A stretch of 10,000 nucleotides of DNA, taken from positions 28,707,990-28,717,989 of the forward strand of contig NC_091557.1 of NCBI RefSeq assembly GCF_042767895.1, in the 5' to 3' direction. Made by a program: the position numbers and the translations under genes. The notes beneath the pieces are model-generated. The model did no database searches and was not told the DNA's origin. It saw nothing but the letters and a program-made list of their open reading frames with translations. Numbering within the stretch: the stretch's first letter is position 1; each line of letters begins with the position of its first letter. This DNA comes from Penaeus vannamei (taxonomy: Eukaryota; Arthropoda; Malacostraca; Decapoda; Penaeidae). Shown piece by piece: positions 1 to 6,972 of this stretch.

Positions 1-193
1 CTATTTTTTCTCTCTCCCTCCCTCCCTCCGTCCTTTCCTCGCCTTCCCCCTCCTTCCCTCTCCCGATCTCTCTTCCTCCCTCTCTTTTTTCTCTCCCTCC
101 TTCCCTTCCTCATTCTCTCTCTCTCTATCTCCCTCCCTCTGCATCTCCACCCCATACCCTCTTTCTCCCTATCCATCCACACCCATCCGTCTC
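1..193. repeat. C/T-rich low-complexity tract
   Basis: Almost pure pyrimidine on the + strand, built from imperfect CCCT, CTCC and TCTC runs, with a short (TC)n near 114-127. There is no coding potential. Its 3' end (TCTCCCGCAG, 190-199) resembles a polypyrimidine tract and 3' splice site, which is the only reason it may matter beyond being a simple repeat. Confidence 0.85.
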
Positions 194-199
194 CCGCAG

Positions 200-304
200 C
201 CACGAAGAGAAAAATGACCCCCTTTTTTGGAAAGACCTACCTCATCACTCCAACCTCACCCCCACCCCCCACCCCACCTCCAAGCAGTCGTTACAATCAA
301 GCTG
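200..304 (+). other. Candidate internal exon, 105 nt, unidentified
   Basis: This non-repetitive island has a CAG acceptor at 197-199, after about 190 bases of pyrimidines, and a strong donor (CTG|GTAAGA, GT at 305-306). The length is 105 nt, so it keeps frame. Two of the three phases are open. The phase starting at 202 reads through K-R-K-M-T-P-F-F-G-K-T-Y-L-I-T-P, then a proline-rich stretch and S-S-R-Y-N-Q-A. The phase starting at 201 begins H-E-E-K-N-D-P-L-F-W-K-D-L. I recognise neither peptide. Pyrimidine tracts are so common here that an acceptor-like CAG is weak evidence alone; the paired donor and the intact frame are what make this worth listing. No neighbouring exon in the window confirms it. 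Confidence 0.27.
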
Positions 305-660
305 GTAAGAAATTCGCAAGGCTTTTGTAGCGAAATTGTTGTGCGTTCGTGTTCGCTCCTTAATGGCGCCGCTGCACTCTTTTTAAAAGTGAGATCGACT
401 CATTTACGTAACAGTTTTGGGGGATGTTTGGTGTTGCTGAAGACTTCGGTTAGCGTTTAAAAAGTCATAGTGATAGTCACTTTTTTCTAGATTGCAATAT
501 TACGCCTCGGTATAAATGTGTAGAAATGTTTCCAGTCTTGAATACCATTTTTTGGTATATTTGCAATACTGTATGTGACCTGAGACTGATATCTGCACTA
601 CGTTAATTAGTAACAAGTATTTCATTCGCCGTTCGCCTGTGGTTTGTAGATAAGCATACA
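305..660. other. Unique AT-moderate sequence, nothing identified
   Basis: Non-repetitive sequence. The open frame that runs on to 460 begins at a TTG and its peptide resembles nothing I know. There is a TATAAAT at 511-517 but no arthropod TCAGT initiator at the right distance, and a TAATTA core near 604-609, which is common in AT-rich DNA. No RNA gene or mobile-element end is visible. Confidence 0.6.
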
Positions 661-721
661 ATGAAAAAGAAAAAAAGAAAAAAAGAAAAAATATATATTA
701 ACACATATACACACACACACG
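661..721. repeat. A-rich (A5-7G)n stretch followed by short (AC)n
   Basis: About 30 bases of A-runs separated by single G (662-690) pass through a short TATATAT into an imperfect AC microsatellite (700-720). The A-run plus microsatellite arrangement can mark the tail of an old retroposed element. However, no element body or target-site duplication could be recognised upstream, so I call it only a simple repeat. Confidence 0.75.
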
Positions 722-730
722 ACCGATACA

Positions 731-786
731 AGCTAGAATTCGCTTGCAAAAAGAGCTTGAATTCCCTTATTTTCATTTAGAATTCC
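731..786. repeat. Three spaced GAATTC motifs
   Basis: GAATTC occurs at 736-741, 759-764 and 780-785, spaced 23 and 21 bases apart (about two helical turns). Flanks are loosely similar (AGCTAGAATTCGCTT, AGCTTGAATTCCCTT, ATTTAGAATTCCTAT). This may be a decayed tandem repeat of about 22 bp or chance. The first copy also sits in the loop of a short CAAGC/GCTTG inverted repeat (730-747). Confidence 0.35.
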
Positions 787-840
787 TATTGATATAACAT
801 AAGCGGGCAAAGTCGAACGGCATGTTAATTTCACCAACAC

Positions 841-1140
841 CTGCAGGTTCGACAACGGTCTCGTAGTCCCACCGAGCCTAATGCTGCGTTCATTGGCGGC
901 GTCACTGGACTAGCTAATAGCAAGCTTCGCCGGGAAAATGTCAACGTACTAGCGTTTAATAACGTCAATTAATTCCTGTCATTGCGTTACGGCGGTTAAC
1001 CGTGTGACCGCGGCTGTCTCCCGGCACTGATTGTTACACTTCTCCGCACTTACGGCGAGTGTGTTCGTGTCGCGAGGCCCGCCGGTGGCACACTTCTCTC
1101 TCTGTTTCGTTGCGTTTTCTTCGTGACATTTGGCGCTCTT
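841..1140. promoter_or_regulatory. CpG-rich unique island, possible regulatory element
   Basis: By hand count this 300-base stretch has about 31 CpG and about 54% G+C, giving an observed/expected CpG near 1.4, well above its AT-rich surroundings. It is non-repetitive and includes a 10-bp palindrome CGGTTAACCG (993-1002) and an AT-rich TTAATAACGTCAATTAATT-like segment (956-974) with homeodomain-type cores. No TATA box and initiator pair is visible. A 47-codon open frame (829-969) crosses it, a length that chance easily explains. It could be a promoter-like CpG island, a conserved noncoding element or just older unique DNA. The composition is clear; the function is inferred. Confidence 0.35.
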
Positions 1141-1142
1141 GA

Positions 1143-1257
1143 TTGTTTATTCTTTATTTTAGTGTTATTCTTTACTTTACTTTATTTTATGTATTTATTC
1201 ATTTACTTATGTATTTGTTTGTTTATTCATTTATTTATTTATGTATGCATTATTTGG
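1143..1257. repeat. Decayed TTTA/TTCA tetranucleotide repeat
   Basis: T-rich sequence made of TTTA, TTTAT, GTATT and TTCATT units, purest at 1196-1250 (TTTATTCATTTACTTATG-like). It reads as an old (TTTA)n microsatellite with point changes. The 61-residue open frame over it (Y/F/L/I-rich) is a by-product of the repeat and not a gene. Confidence 0.75.
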
Positions 1258-1582
1258 ATACTCGACTAAGCTGTGAAACTTCATGTGGCATGAATGAAAT
1301 GAATAATTTCGGAAAGGTTGGAATTTGAATATATAATTGGTTAGATGAATTAATTTGAGTCATTAAACTGTGAAAATGAGTGAAGGATATTTTGCCTTAC
1401 CTAATGCGAAATTAGCTAATTACCCAGGCTAGTATGTGAACCTAGAGTGTTTAGTTACAGAGGATGACAAGAAGACATTATTATTGTGAATAAAGATTTT
1501 GATGTTTATGATGTTGAGGTTGATATTAGTAATGGAAGTGTGAAAATGAAATAATGGAAGTACGACATTAGTGATACAGCTA
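1258..1582. other. AT-rich non-repetitive DNA with recurring short motifs
   Basis: No gene seen. The 10-mer GTGAAAATGA appears at 1370-1379 and 1540-1549 here, and again at 1612-1621 just beyond. AATGGAAGT appears twice (1531 and 1553), each with an ATTAGT nearby, suggesting a decayed repeat around 1500-1625. AATAAA lies at 1489-1494 with a GT-rich stretch just downstream (1501-1525), the layout of a metazoan poly(A) site, but no transcript body can be linked to it. Confidence 0.5.
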
Positions 1583-1933
1583 TCAACGACTGCTGTTAAT
1601 GATTTTCAAGAGTGAAAATGATTGCAGTAATACTAAGAATACACATAGTAACGATAACATAGTATCATTGTTTCTTGCGATTTTGAATGAAGTAGCAAGA
1701 GAAATGATAAAAGTAATGGTACCACGACCATGTTTGCTTTTAGTATTGGCATAAACCGTAGCTGAACCAACGGTAGCAAAAGTATGGGAGCAACCATTAT
1801 CGTCGTTACCCTCATCAACCACAAAATGCGGCGAAGAAGAAGCCAGCTGTCTGTCAGGTGTCTGTCTGTCTCCCCCCTCCATCCCCCTCTCCCCCCACCC
1901 TCTTCCCCTAAGGGCTGAGACCGGTACCGACAT
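1583..1933 (-). CDS. Weak 116-codon open frame, hypothetical
   Basis: Runs from an ATG at 1933 down to a stop at 1583. The first 30 codons cross a C/T-rich tract (G/R-rich peptide) and are not convincing. From 1843 to 1685 the sequence is less repetitive and shows three-base periodicity: by hand, 44 of 53 codons end in a pyrimidine. The peptide there includes H-F-V-V-D-E-G-N-D-D-N-G and later a run of T/I/F residues. The C-terminus has a hydrophobic segment (L-L-C-V-F-L-V-L-L near residues 94-102), so a tail-anchored protein is conceivable. The rival explanation is a decayed RNY-type triplet microsatellite, plausible because an ATC/ACC/ACT array exists at 4.2-4.6 kb. A second overlapping minus frame (1633-2034) is also open, which weakens the case. 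I recognise no family. Confidence 0.15.
   Translation of the reverse strand: MSVPVSALRGRGWGERGMEGGDRQTPDRQLASSSPHFVVDEGNDDNGCSHTFATVGSATVYANTKSKHGRGTITFIISLATSFKIARNNDTMLSLLCVFLVLLQSFSLLKIINSSR
1862..1911. repeat. CTGT then C-rich pyrimidine tract
   Basis: Three CTGT units, then nearly pure C/T (runs of C6) to about 1908. On the minus strand this is a G/A-rich tract. No further content. Confidence 0.7.
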
Positions 1934-1993
1934 GCCTTAAATGGAGAGTGAAAAAAAATCTTCGTTATCGATAGTTTGACTCTCACTCTCACA

Positions 1994-2034
1994 AGGTCAC
2001 GTGATCTGCGTGTGACGTCACGAAGGGTGATCAC
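1994..2034. promoter_or_regulatory. Cluster of three 8-bp palindromes (E-box, CRE, GTGATCAC)
   Basis: Three perfect palindromes lie within 38 bases: TCACGTGA (1997-2004, CACGTG E-box as bound by bHLH-ZIP factors), TGACGTCA (2013-2020, full CRE as bound by CREB/ATF bZIP dimers) and GTGATCAC (2027-2034). Their starts are 16 and 14 bases apart. AAGGTCA (1993-1999), a monomeric nuclear-receptor half site, overlaps the first. The motifs are seen directly; occupancy and any target gene are inferred. There is no adjacent TATA or initiator. Confidence 0.4.
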
Positions 2035-2055
2035 TTTCTAGCGAGATGCAGTTAA

Positions 2056-2190
2056 TGAGGGGAGAGGGAGAGGGGTAGGGGGTAGGGAGAGAGGGGAAAG
2101 GGGGAAGGGAGGGAGGTGGGATTGATTTGTGTCCTTAGGGGGTGTGAAAGGGGAATGGGCTTTAAGGGATGTATGAGGGGGGGGGGGGAT
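2056..2190. repeat. G-rich purine tract with G12 run
   Basis: Runs of G separated by A or T (GGGGAGAGGGAGAGGGG at about 2058-2074) continue to a perfect G12 at 2177-2188. Many sub-windows satisfy four-run quadruplex patterns. On the minus strand this is a C/T tract, and together with the TAG at minus positions 2040-2038 it gives a superficial splice-acceptor look. Confidence 0.8.
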
Positions 2191-2248
2191 TCTCGTGACA
2201 ACTGGAAGACAGAGTGTGTACATACGTGTCTGTGTTTATGTTTGCGTT

Positions 2249-2600
<352 letters not shown>

Positions 2601-2658
2601 TAAGCATAACAATCGACAATAATTGTTACTTTTGACAAGTTTAGAGCAACATATGTCT

Positions 2659-2788
<130 letters not shown>

Positions 2789-2905
2789 GAACAAACACAA
2801 ATATTTATCCGCACATCATTATGTCAGAGTCTTTCAAACTAGTACTTAACCCTCATCAATGTTATTGGTGATTTATTCATGAATGTGAGAAAGAGACGGT
2901 CTTTT
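2789..2905. other. Short unique spacer
   Basis: AT-rich non-repetitive DNA between the (CA)n and the next pyrimidine tract. No motif or convincing open frame. Confidence 0.5.
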
Positions 2906-3357
2906 CCGCCCACTATTTACGTCTCCCCTCTCATTCCCCCGCCCACACGCCCGCCCGTAGTAAACAGAGACGACTCTCCGCCCATAGTAAGCATTATTTG
3001 CTCTCCCATCGTCGCTCTTTCTCTTCATTTTTCCTATTTTTCTTTCTCTTCTTCCCCCCCCCCCCCATTTATTGTCCTCTATTCTCCCTCCCGTTCTTCT
3101 TTGTCTCTTCTCATTCTATTTTTCTCTTTCTCCTCTTTCGCTCCATTCCTAATTCCTTTTCTCGTCCCTCTCTCTTCTCCCATCTCCCTCTCTCTTCCTC
3201 ATCTCTCTTTCTCTCTTTCTCTCTTCTCCCATCTCCCTCTCTCACCCTCTTTCACTCTTCATCTCCCCCTCTATCTCTCTCTTGTCCCCAATCCTTCTTT
3301 TTCCCCTCTCCCCTCTCCCACCTCCCTCTGTCTCCTTCCCCCTCCCCCCCTCCACAG
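2906..3357. repeat. Long C/T-rich tract with C13 run
   Basis: A patch with CGCCCAC/CCGCCC and a few unique bases (2906-3010) grades into nearly pure pyrimidine. A perfect C13 lies at 3054-3066. A 24-bp block beginning TCTCTTCTCCCATCTCCC is repeated exactly at 3171-3194 and 3220-3243 (49-bp offset). The long open frames (S/L/F/P-rich) only reflect the absence of stop codons in C/T sequence. The tract ends in CCTCCACAG, a good splice-acceptor match. Confidence 0.85.
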
Positions 3358-3417
3358 CACCTGCGCTCACACTTGTCTCTGCTTGCCAAGGAGGCCGCCC
3401 ACACCTCTCCAAACTGA
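3358..3417 (+). other. Candidate 3' exon behind a strong acceptor-like site
   Basis: After a long pyrimidine tract, CCTCCACAG (3349-3357) is followed by unique sequence. In the frame of base 3358 this reads H-L-R-S-H-L-S-L-L-A-K-E-A-A-H-T-S-P-N and then TGA at 3415-3417. A 19-codon terminal coding exon is possible. All three frames are open for the first 57 bases, and another continues to a TAG ending at 3541, so the frame choice is not forced. No clear donor or poly(A) signal follows closely (ATTAAA at about 4105 is far). Not recognised. Confidence 0.2.
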
Positions 3418-3590
3418 GAATATCGAGCTTAAATCACGCCCACAGCGATCATCACCGCCCATGACCTTTGTCTTCGATCGCATGAGCCTAAGCTGCATCC
3501 TCTGCATCCTGCCTTTGCTTTTCCTTAATTCATTTTGTTAGTTAGCCTTTGTATGACACACCCTGTTATTTACTCCATACTCTGCCACCC
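3418..3590. other. Unique island, nothing assigned
   Basis: Non-repetitive, moderately GC (contains GCCCACAGCGATCATC and TTCGATCGCATGAG). One + frame stays open to 3541 with an L/C/I-rich end, which is not persuasive. No RNA gene or repeat recognised. Confidence 0.5.
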
Positions 3591-3779
3591 CCAAGCCTCC
3601 CCCCCCTTCTTATCCCCCGCTCCGAGGCGTGGAATGTCCCCCTCCTGCCCTCCTCTTCCTGCCCTCCCCGCTCCTCCTCCCCCCTTCATCAGCCCCTCCT
3701 CTCCTCCTCCTCCCTCCTTCATCTCCTCCTCCTCGCCTACTCCTCCTCCCTCCCCCCCTCTCCTTTTACCCCAGCCCAG
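3591..3779. repeat. C-rich CCT/CTC low-complexity tract
   Basis: Imperfect CCT/TCC triplets and runs of C, most regular at 3660-3760 (TCCTCCTCCTC blocks). It ends in CCCCAGCCCAG at 3769-3779, another acceptor-like sequence. The open frames are P/S-rich repeat translations. Confidence 0.85.
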
Positions 3780-3870
3780 GTGACCTTACATAACAGGCGA
3801 CCCCCAGCCGCGCTACGTGATAGATCTGTTTGTGTCCTGGGGCTTCCTCGCCCCTATTCCTTTCTCTTCC
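3780..3870 (+). other. Unique island with protein-like open frame
   Basis: Downstream of two acceptor-like AGs (3778-3779 and 3795-3796), the frame beginning at 3784 is open and contains D-P-Q-P-R-Y-V-I-D-L-F-V-S-W-G-F (codons 3799-3846) before entering C/T repeat. The peptide looks less repetitive than its surroundings, but I cannot tie it to a family. There is no donor site at its downstream end, which argues against an internal exon. Confidence 0.15.
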
Positions 3871-4085
3871 TCTTGCTCCTGTTTCTTTTTTCGTCTCCCC
3901 TTCTTCACCCTCTTTCGTTTTCTTCTTCTCCGTCGTTTCCCGTTTTCGTTCCTTTGTGTTTTTTTTTATCGTTTCCCCGTTTTCAATTATTTCGATTTTT
4001 ATTTTTAGTCGTTTCTCGTTTTTATCTTTTTCGTTTTCTTCTTCCGCCCCGTTTCCTGTTTTTAGCAACTTTTCGTTTTGTTTTT
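3871..4085. repeat. T-rich tract with recurring TCGTTT/CGTTTT motif
   Basis: Pyrimidine-rich, but unlike other tracts here it carries many CG dinucleotides in CGTTT contexts (for example TTTCGTTTTC, CCGTCGTTTCCCG, ATCGTTTCCCCG, GTCGTTTCTCG, TTCGTTTTG). The spacing is irregular. It reads as a decayed minisatellite with a CGTTTY core. Confidence 0.6.
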
Positions 4086-4187
4086 AATCTTAATCTTCGT
4101 CTCTATTAAAAAAGAAATCATACATATTCTGGTTCATTTTATTCTGCTTATTCCCTGTCTTCCTTTTTAGACTTCCTTCCCTTCCGC
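4086..4187. other. Short unique AT-rich spacer
   Basis: Includes ATTAAAAAAG at 4105-4114 and a CCTTTTTAG at 4162-4170 that is acceptor-like. No gene or motif supported. Confidence 0.45.
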
Positions 4188-4600
4188 TCATCTCCACCAC
4201 TGCTATCTCACCATCCCTTCCACCATCACCACCATTGCTATCACCATCACTCTCACCAGCACTAACACCTGTAACATTATCAGCACCACCACGATCACCA
4301 TTACTGCTGCCATCACTAACGCCAGCATCACCACAACCATTACCATCACTACTAACATCACCATTATCATCACCATTACCACTATTACCATCACCAGTTA
4401 CCATTGTCACCATCACTTACACTACACCACTACTTACAACATCACCACCAATACCATTAGCATCATCACCATCACTAACATCACCACCTACACCACTACT
4501 ATCACCACTATTTACACCATCACCACCACTAACATCACTACTTACACTATCACCACCACTACTTACACCATCACCGCCACCACTTACACCACCGTTACCC
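4188..4600. repeat. Imperfect ATC/ACC/ACT trinucleotide array
   Basis: Around 400 bases of triplets, mainly ACC, ATC, ACT and ACA, with scattered GCC, AAC and TTA variants. The triplet phase is held for most of the array, so several frames are stop-free (T/I-rich or P/L/S-rich on +, V/M-rich or D/G/N-rich on -). It is a decayed trinucleotide microsatellite and not a coding region. Confidence 0.9.
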
Positions 4601-4611
4601 CACCACCTCCA

Positions 4612-4713
4612 GCCTCCGCAATACCCACAGGGGATATTGCTAAACAGATGATTATATCAGCCGGGCATCAGGGGAGATCTTGCGGCACGGCTGAGAAAGA
4701 GGTCGCCAAGAGG
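4612..4713 (+). other. Unique island, open in one frame
   Basis: After the triplet array, a CCCACAG (4624-4630) precedes unique sequence. The frame of base 4612 is open, reading A-S-A-I-P-T-G-D-I-A-K-Q-M-I-I-S-A-G-H-Q and on to E-K-E-V-A-K-R before a glycine run from the G-rich tract. Both other + frames close by 4651. Donor-like GAG|GTAGGG (GT at 4747-4748) lies in the G-rich tract. About 34 open codons are not beyond chance and I recognise no family. Confidence 0.15.
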
Positions 4714-4770
4714 GGGGGAGGGGGAGGAGGGGTATGGGTGGGGGAGGTAGGGAGGTGGGAGGAGGGGGGT
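4711..4770. repeat. G-rich, quadruplex-prone tract
   Basis: Runs of 3 to 7 G are separated by A, GA, TAT or T across 60 bases, giving several overlapping four-run quadruplex patterns on the + strand. It is followed directly by (TC)11 at 4779-4800, so strand composition switches abruptly. Confidence 0.85.
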
Positions 4771-4778
4771 TATGAAGT

Positions 4779-4800
4779 TCTCTCTCTCTCTCTCTCTCTC
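4779..4800. repeat. (TC)11 microsatellite
   Basis: 22 uninterrupted bases of TC between the G-rich tract and the T/G-rich minisatellite. Confidence 0.95.
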
Positions 4801-4851
4801 TAAAATCGTTATTGATATTGTCTTTAAACGGATGTTGTTGTTTTTTTTCTT

Positions 4852-5128
4852 GCGGGTGTGTTCAATTCGTTTTTTGTGGGTGTGTTCAATTTGTTGTTGT
4901 TGTTTTTTGCAGGTGGGTTCAATTCATTGTTTTATTTGTATTTATTTTATTTATTTTTTGCGGGTGTGTTCAATTCGTTGTTTCTCTTTGCGGTTGGGTT
5001 CAATTCATTGTTTTATTTTTATTTATTTTATCTATAGTTTTGCGGGTGTGTTCAATTCGTTGTTTTCTCTTTGCAGGTGGGTACAATTCATTGTTTTATT
5101 TATATTTTTGCGGGTGGGTTCAATTCAT
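4852..5128. repeat. Eight-copy GCGGGTG..TTCAATTC minisatellite with higher-order structure
   Basis: A core of GCGGGTGTGTTCAATTC type begins at 4852, 4876, 4909, 4960, 4990, 5042, 5073 and 5110. Two variants alternate. One has GGGTGTG and ends TTCGTTGTTTCTC. The other has AGGTGGG or GGTTGGG and ends TTCATTGTTTTATTT. From copy 3 the spacings run 51, 30, 52, 31, so variant pairs recur every 81-83 bp, a higher-order unit. Open frames over it (C-S-I-R and V-Q-F-I repeats) are repeat translations. Confidence 0.93.
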
Positions 5129-5670
<542 letters not shown>

Positions 5671-5890
5671 TCAGCCAGTCATTTTACATTTATCTCCACT
5701 TCCCTACCTCCCACTTCTTCTGTCTTTTGGCTTCTCTCCCTTTCATCATTCCTCTTTCCGCCCCCCCCCCCCCAAGGCCTCTCATCTCTCCCGTCCCAGT
5801 TCTCACTTCACCCCCCTCTCCTCCTCCCTCCCCCTCACGCCCCCAAACACCCTACTAACACCTCCATCCACCTCCCCTGCCTTGTCCCCC
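5671..5890. repeat. C/T-rich low-complexity sequence with C13
   Basis: Mostly pyrimidine with interspersed A; a perfect C13 lies at 5761-5773. The long open frames that cross it are S/P/L-rich and carry no domain. Confidence 0.8.
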
Positions 5891-5952
5891 TCCCCCCTCT
5901 CTCTACCCTCCCCCCTCTCTCTACCCTCCCCCCCTCTCTCTACCCCCCCCCC
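5891..5952. repeat. Three-copy 18-bp C/T minisatellite
   Basis: TCCCCCCTCTCTCTACCC repeats at 5891-5908 and 5909-5926 (identical). A third copy from 5927 has one extra C and runs into a C10 (5943-5952). Confidence 0.93.
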
Positions 5953-6120
5953 TCGAGCACTCCCCAGGGTGAAGGCGGAGAGTGACGTCGATCCCCCATC
6001 AGATATTCATCCCCGGTCACCCTTTCCTCCCTCACTCTTGGTCGTCATTAAGGGGAGACAAATTGCCCTTAAGAAATAGCACGGGCGTTTATTTATTTGC
6101 GTAGGGGTGCGGGAGGAAAG
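5953..6120. other. Unique spacer at the pyrimidine-to-purine switch
   Basis: Contains GTGACGTCGATC (5982-5993, a CRE-like ACGTC core) and an AGGGGAGACAAATTGCCCTTAAG segment; otherwise nothing assigned. To its left the + strand is C/T-rich and to its right G/A-rich. Confidence 0.5.
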
Positions 6121-6128
6121 GGCGTGCA

Positions 6129-6165
6129 GGGAGGGTGGGAGGGGCGTGCGGGGAGGGTGGGTGGG
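6129..6165 (+). other. Two adjacent one-base-loop G-quadruplex motifs
   Basis: 6129-6144 has four G-runs with loops A, T, A. 6150-6165 has four G-runs (first of four G) with loops A, T, T. They are separated by CGTGC and lie in two imperfect copies of a 21-bp unit that starts GGCGTGC. Single-base loops are the most stable class of parallel quadruplex known in vitro. That either folds in vivo is inference. Confidence 0.7.
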
Positions 6166-6209
6166 TGTTGAGGGTTTGAGTGTCTGCATGTGTTTGTTTT
6201 TATGTTTGT

Positions 6210-6360
6210 GCGTGTGAGGGGGAGGGAGAGGGAGATGGAGAGAGGAGAGAAAGAGAAAGAGAGAGAGGATGAGAACGAGGGAGAAATAGAGAGAGAGAAC
6301 GAGAGCGAAATAGATCGATAATGACCCCCCAAAAAAGAGAAAAATTGAGAGAGAGAGAAA
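6210..6360. repeat. G/A-rich purine tract, (GA)n-like
   Basis: Imperfect GA, GAGG and AAAGAG units (for example GAGAGAGAGGATGAG, and GAGAGAGAGAAAG near 6347-6361). It has opposite strand polarity to the (TC) tracts on either side, so it is complementary to the 5393-5498 tract and could in principle pair with it. Confidence 0.85.
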
Positions 6361-6535
6361 GCGAATGACTTATAAAAAAGTAAACAAGACCGATAAATCT
6401 TAACAACCAAAGCGTGCAGGCGCCATCACCCCCCCCCCATTGCCCCGGGCGAATTCACAGTACCCGCCGCGCCAGCCTTCGTTACTCCTCAATACTCATT
6501 ACTCCCCACCGTTACTAGACCCCCCCTACCCGTGA
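6361..6535. other. Unique spacer with TATAAAAAAG and CpG-rich stretch
   Basis: TATAAAAAAG (6371-6380) is a good TATA-box match, and 6411-6482 has several CG and CGCGCC-type motifs plus a C10 run (6429-6438). However, no arthropod-type initiator (TCAGT) lies 25-35 bases downstream and no open frame follows, so a promoter is not claimed. Confidence 0.4.
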
Positions 6536-6960
6536 CCCCCTCCCCTTCCATCCTTTTCCCTCCTTTCCCTCCCCCTCTTTTCTCTTCTCTTTTTTCTCTC
6601 TCCCTTCTCTTCGTCCTCTTTCCCCTTCTTATCCTCCATTCTCTCTTCCTACCCTCTTTTCCTTTCTCCTCCTCCTTTTCTCCCTCCTTCCTCTCTCTCC
6701 CCCCTCCACTTCTCTCTCCTTCCACCTCTCCCTCCATCTCCCATACCCAGTCAGCGTGATGCTATTCGTACCTGATACTCATATCGTATTGCCCTTCTCT
6801 CCCCTCCCCTTCCCTCCTCTCCCCTCCCTTCCCTCCTCACCACCCTCACCCCTCCCATCTTCTCCCCTCCCTTCCCTCCTCACCACCCTCGCCCCTCCCA
6901 TCTTCTCCCCCGCCCTCTTCCCTCCCCTCCATCCACCCTCCCTTCCTCCCCCTCCCCCTG
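6536..6960. repeat. Long C/T-rich tract
   Basis: Nearly pure pyrimidine, broken only at 6745-6800 by a short unique stretch (CAGTCAGCGTGATGC and following). The open frames on both strands are low-complexity (P/S/L/F on +, E/G/R/K on -). Confidence 0.87.
6821..6906. repeat. 43-bp tandem duplication in the C/T tract
   Basis: 6821-6863 and 6864-6906 are directly adjacent and match at 42 of 43 positions (A versus G in CACC/CGCC context). The near identity implies a recent duplication. Confidence 0.93.
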
Positions 6961-6972
6961 TCATCGTGTCAG

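Noticed and set aside
511..517. TATAAAT as a promoter
   Set aside because: Isolated motif in AT-rich DNA without initiator or downstream gene.
661..721. Poly(A) tail of a retroposon
   Set aside because: A-runs broken by regular G and no element body or flanking duplication recognised.
846..856. GGTTCGACAAC as a tRNA B box
   Set aside because: Fails the required C at the end of the B-box consensus, and no A box or cloverleaf could be drawn.
4090..4416. 108-residue D/G/N-rich minus open frame
   Set aside because: Translation of the imperfect ATC/ACC/ACT array; other frames there are equally open.
6371..6380. TATAAAAAAG as a promoter TATA box
   Set aside because: No initiator-type sequence at 25-35 bases downstream and no open frame or exon after it.
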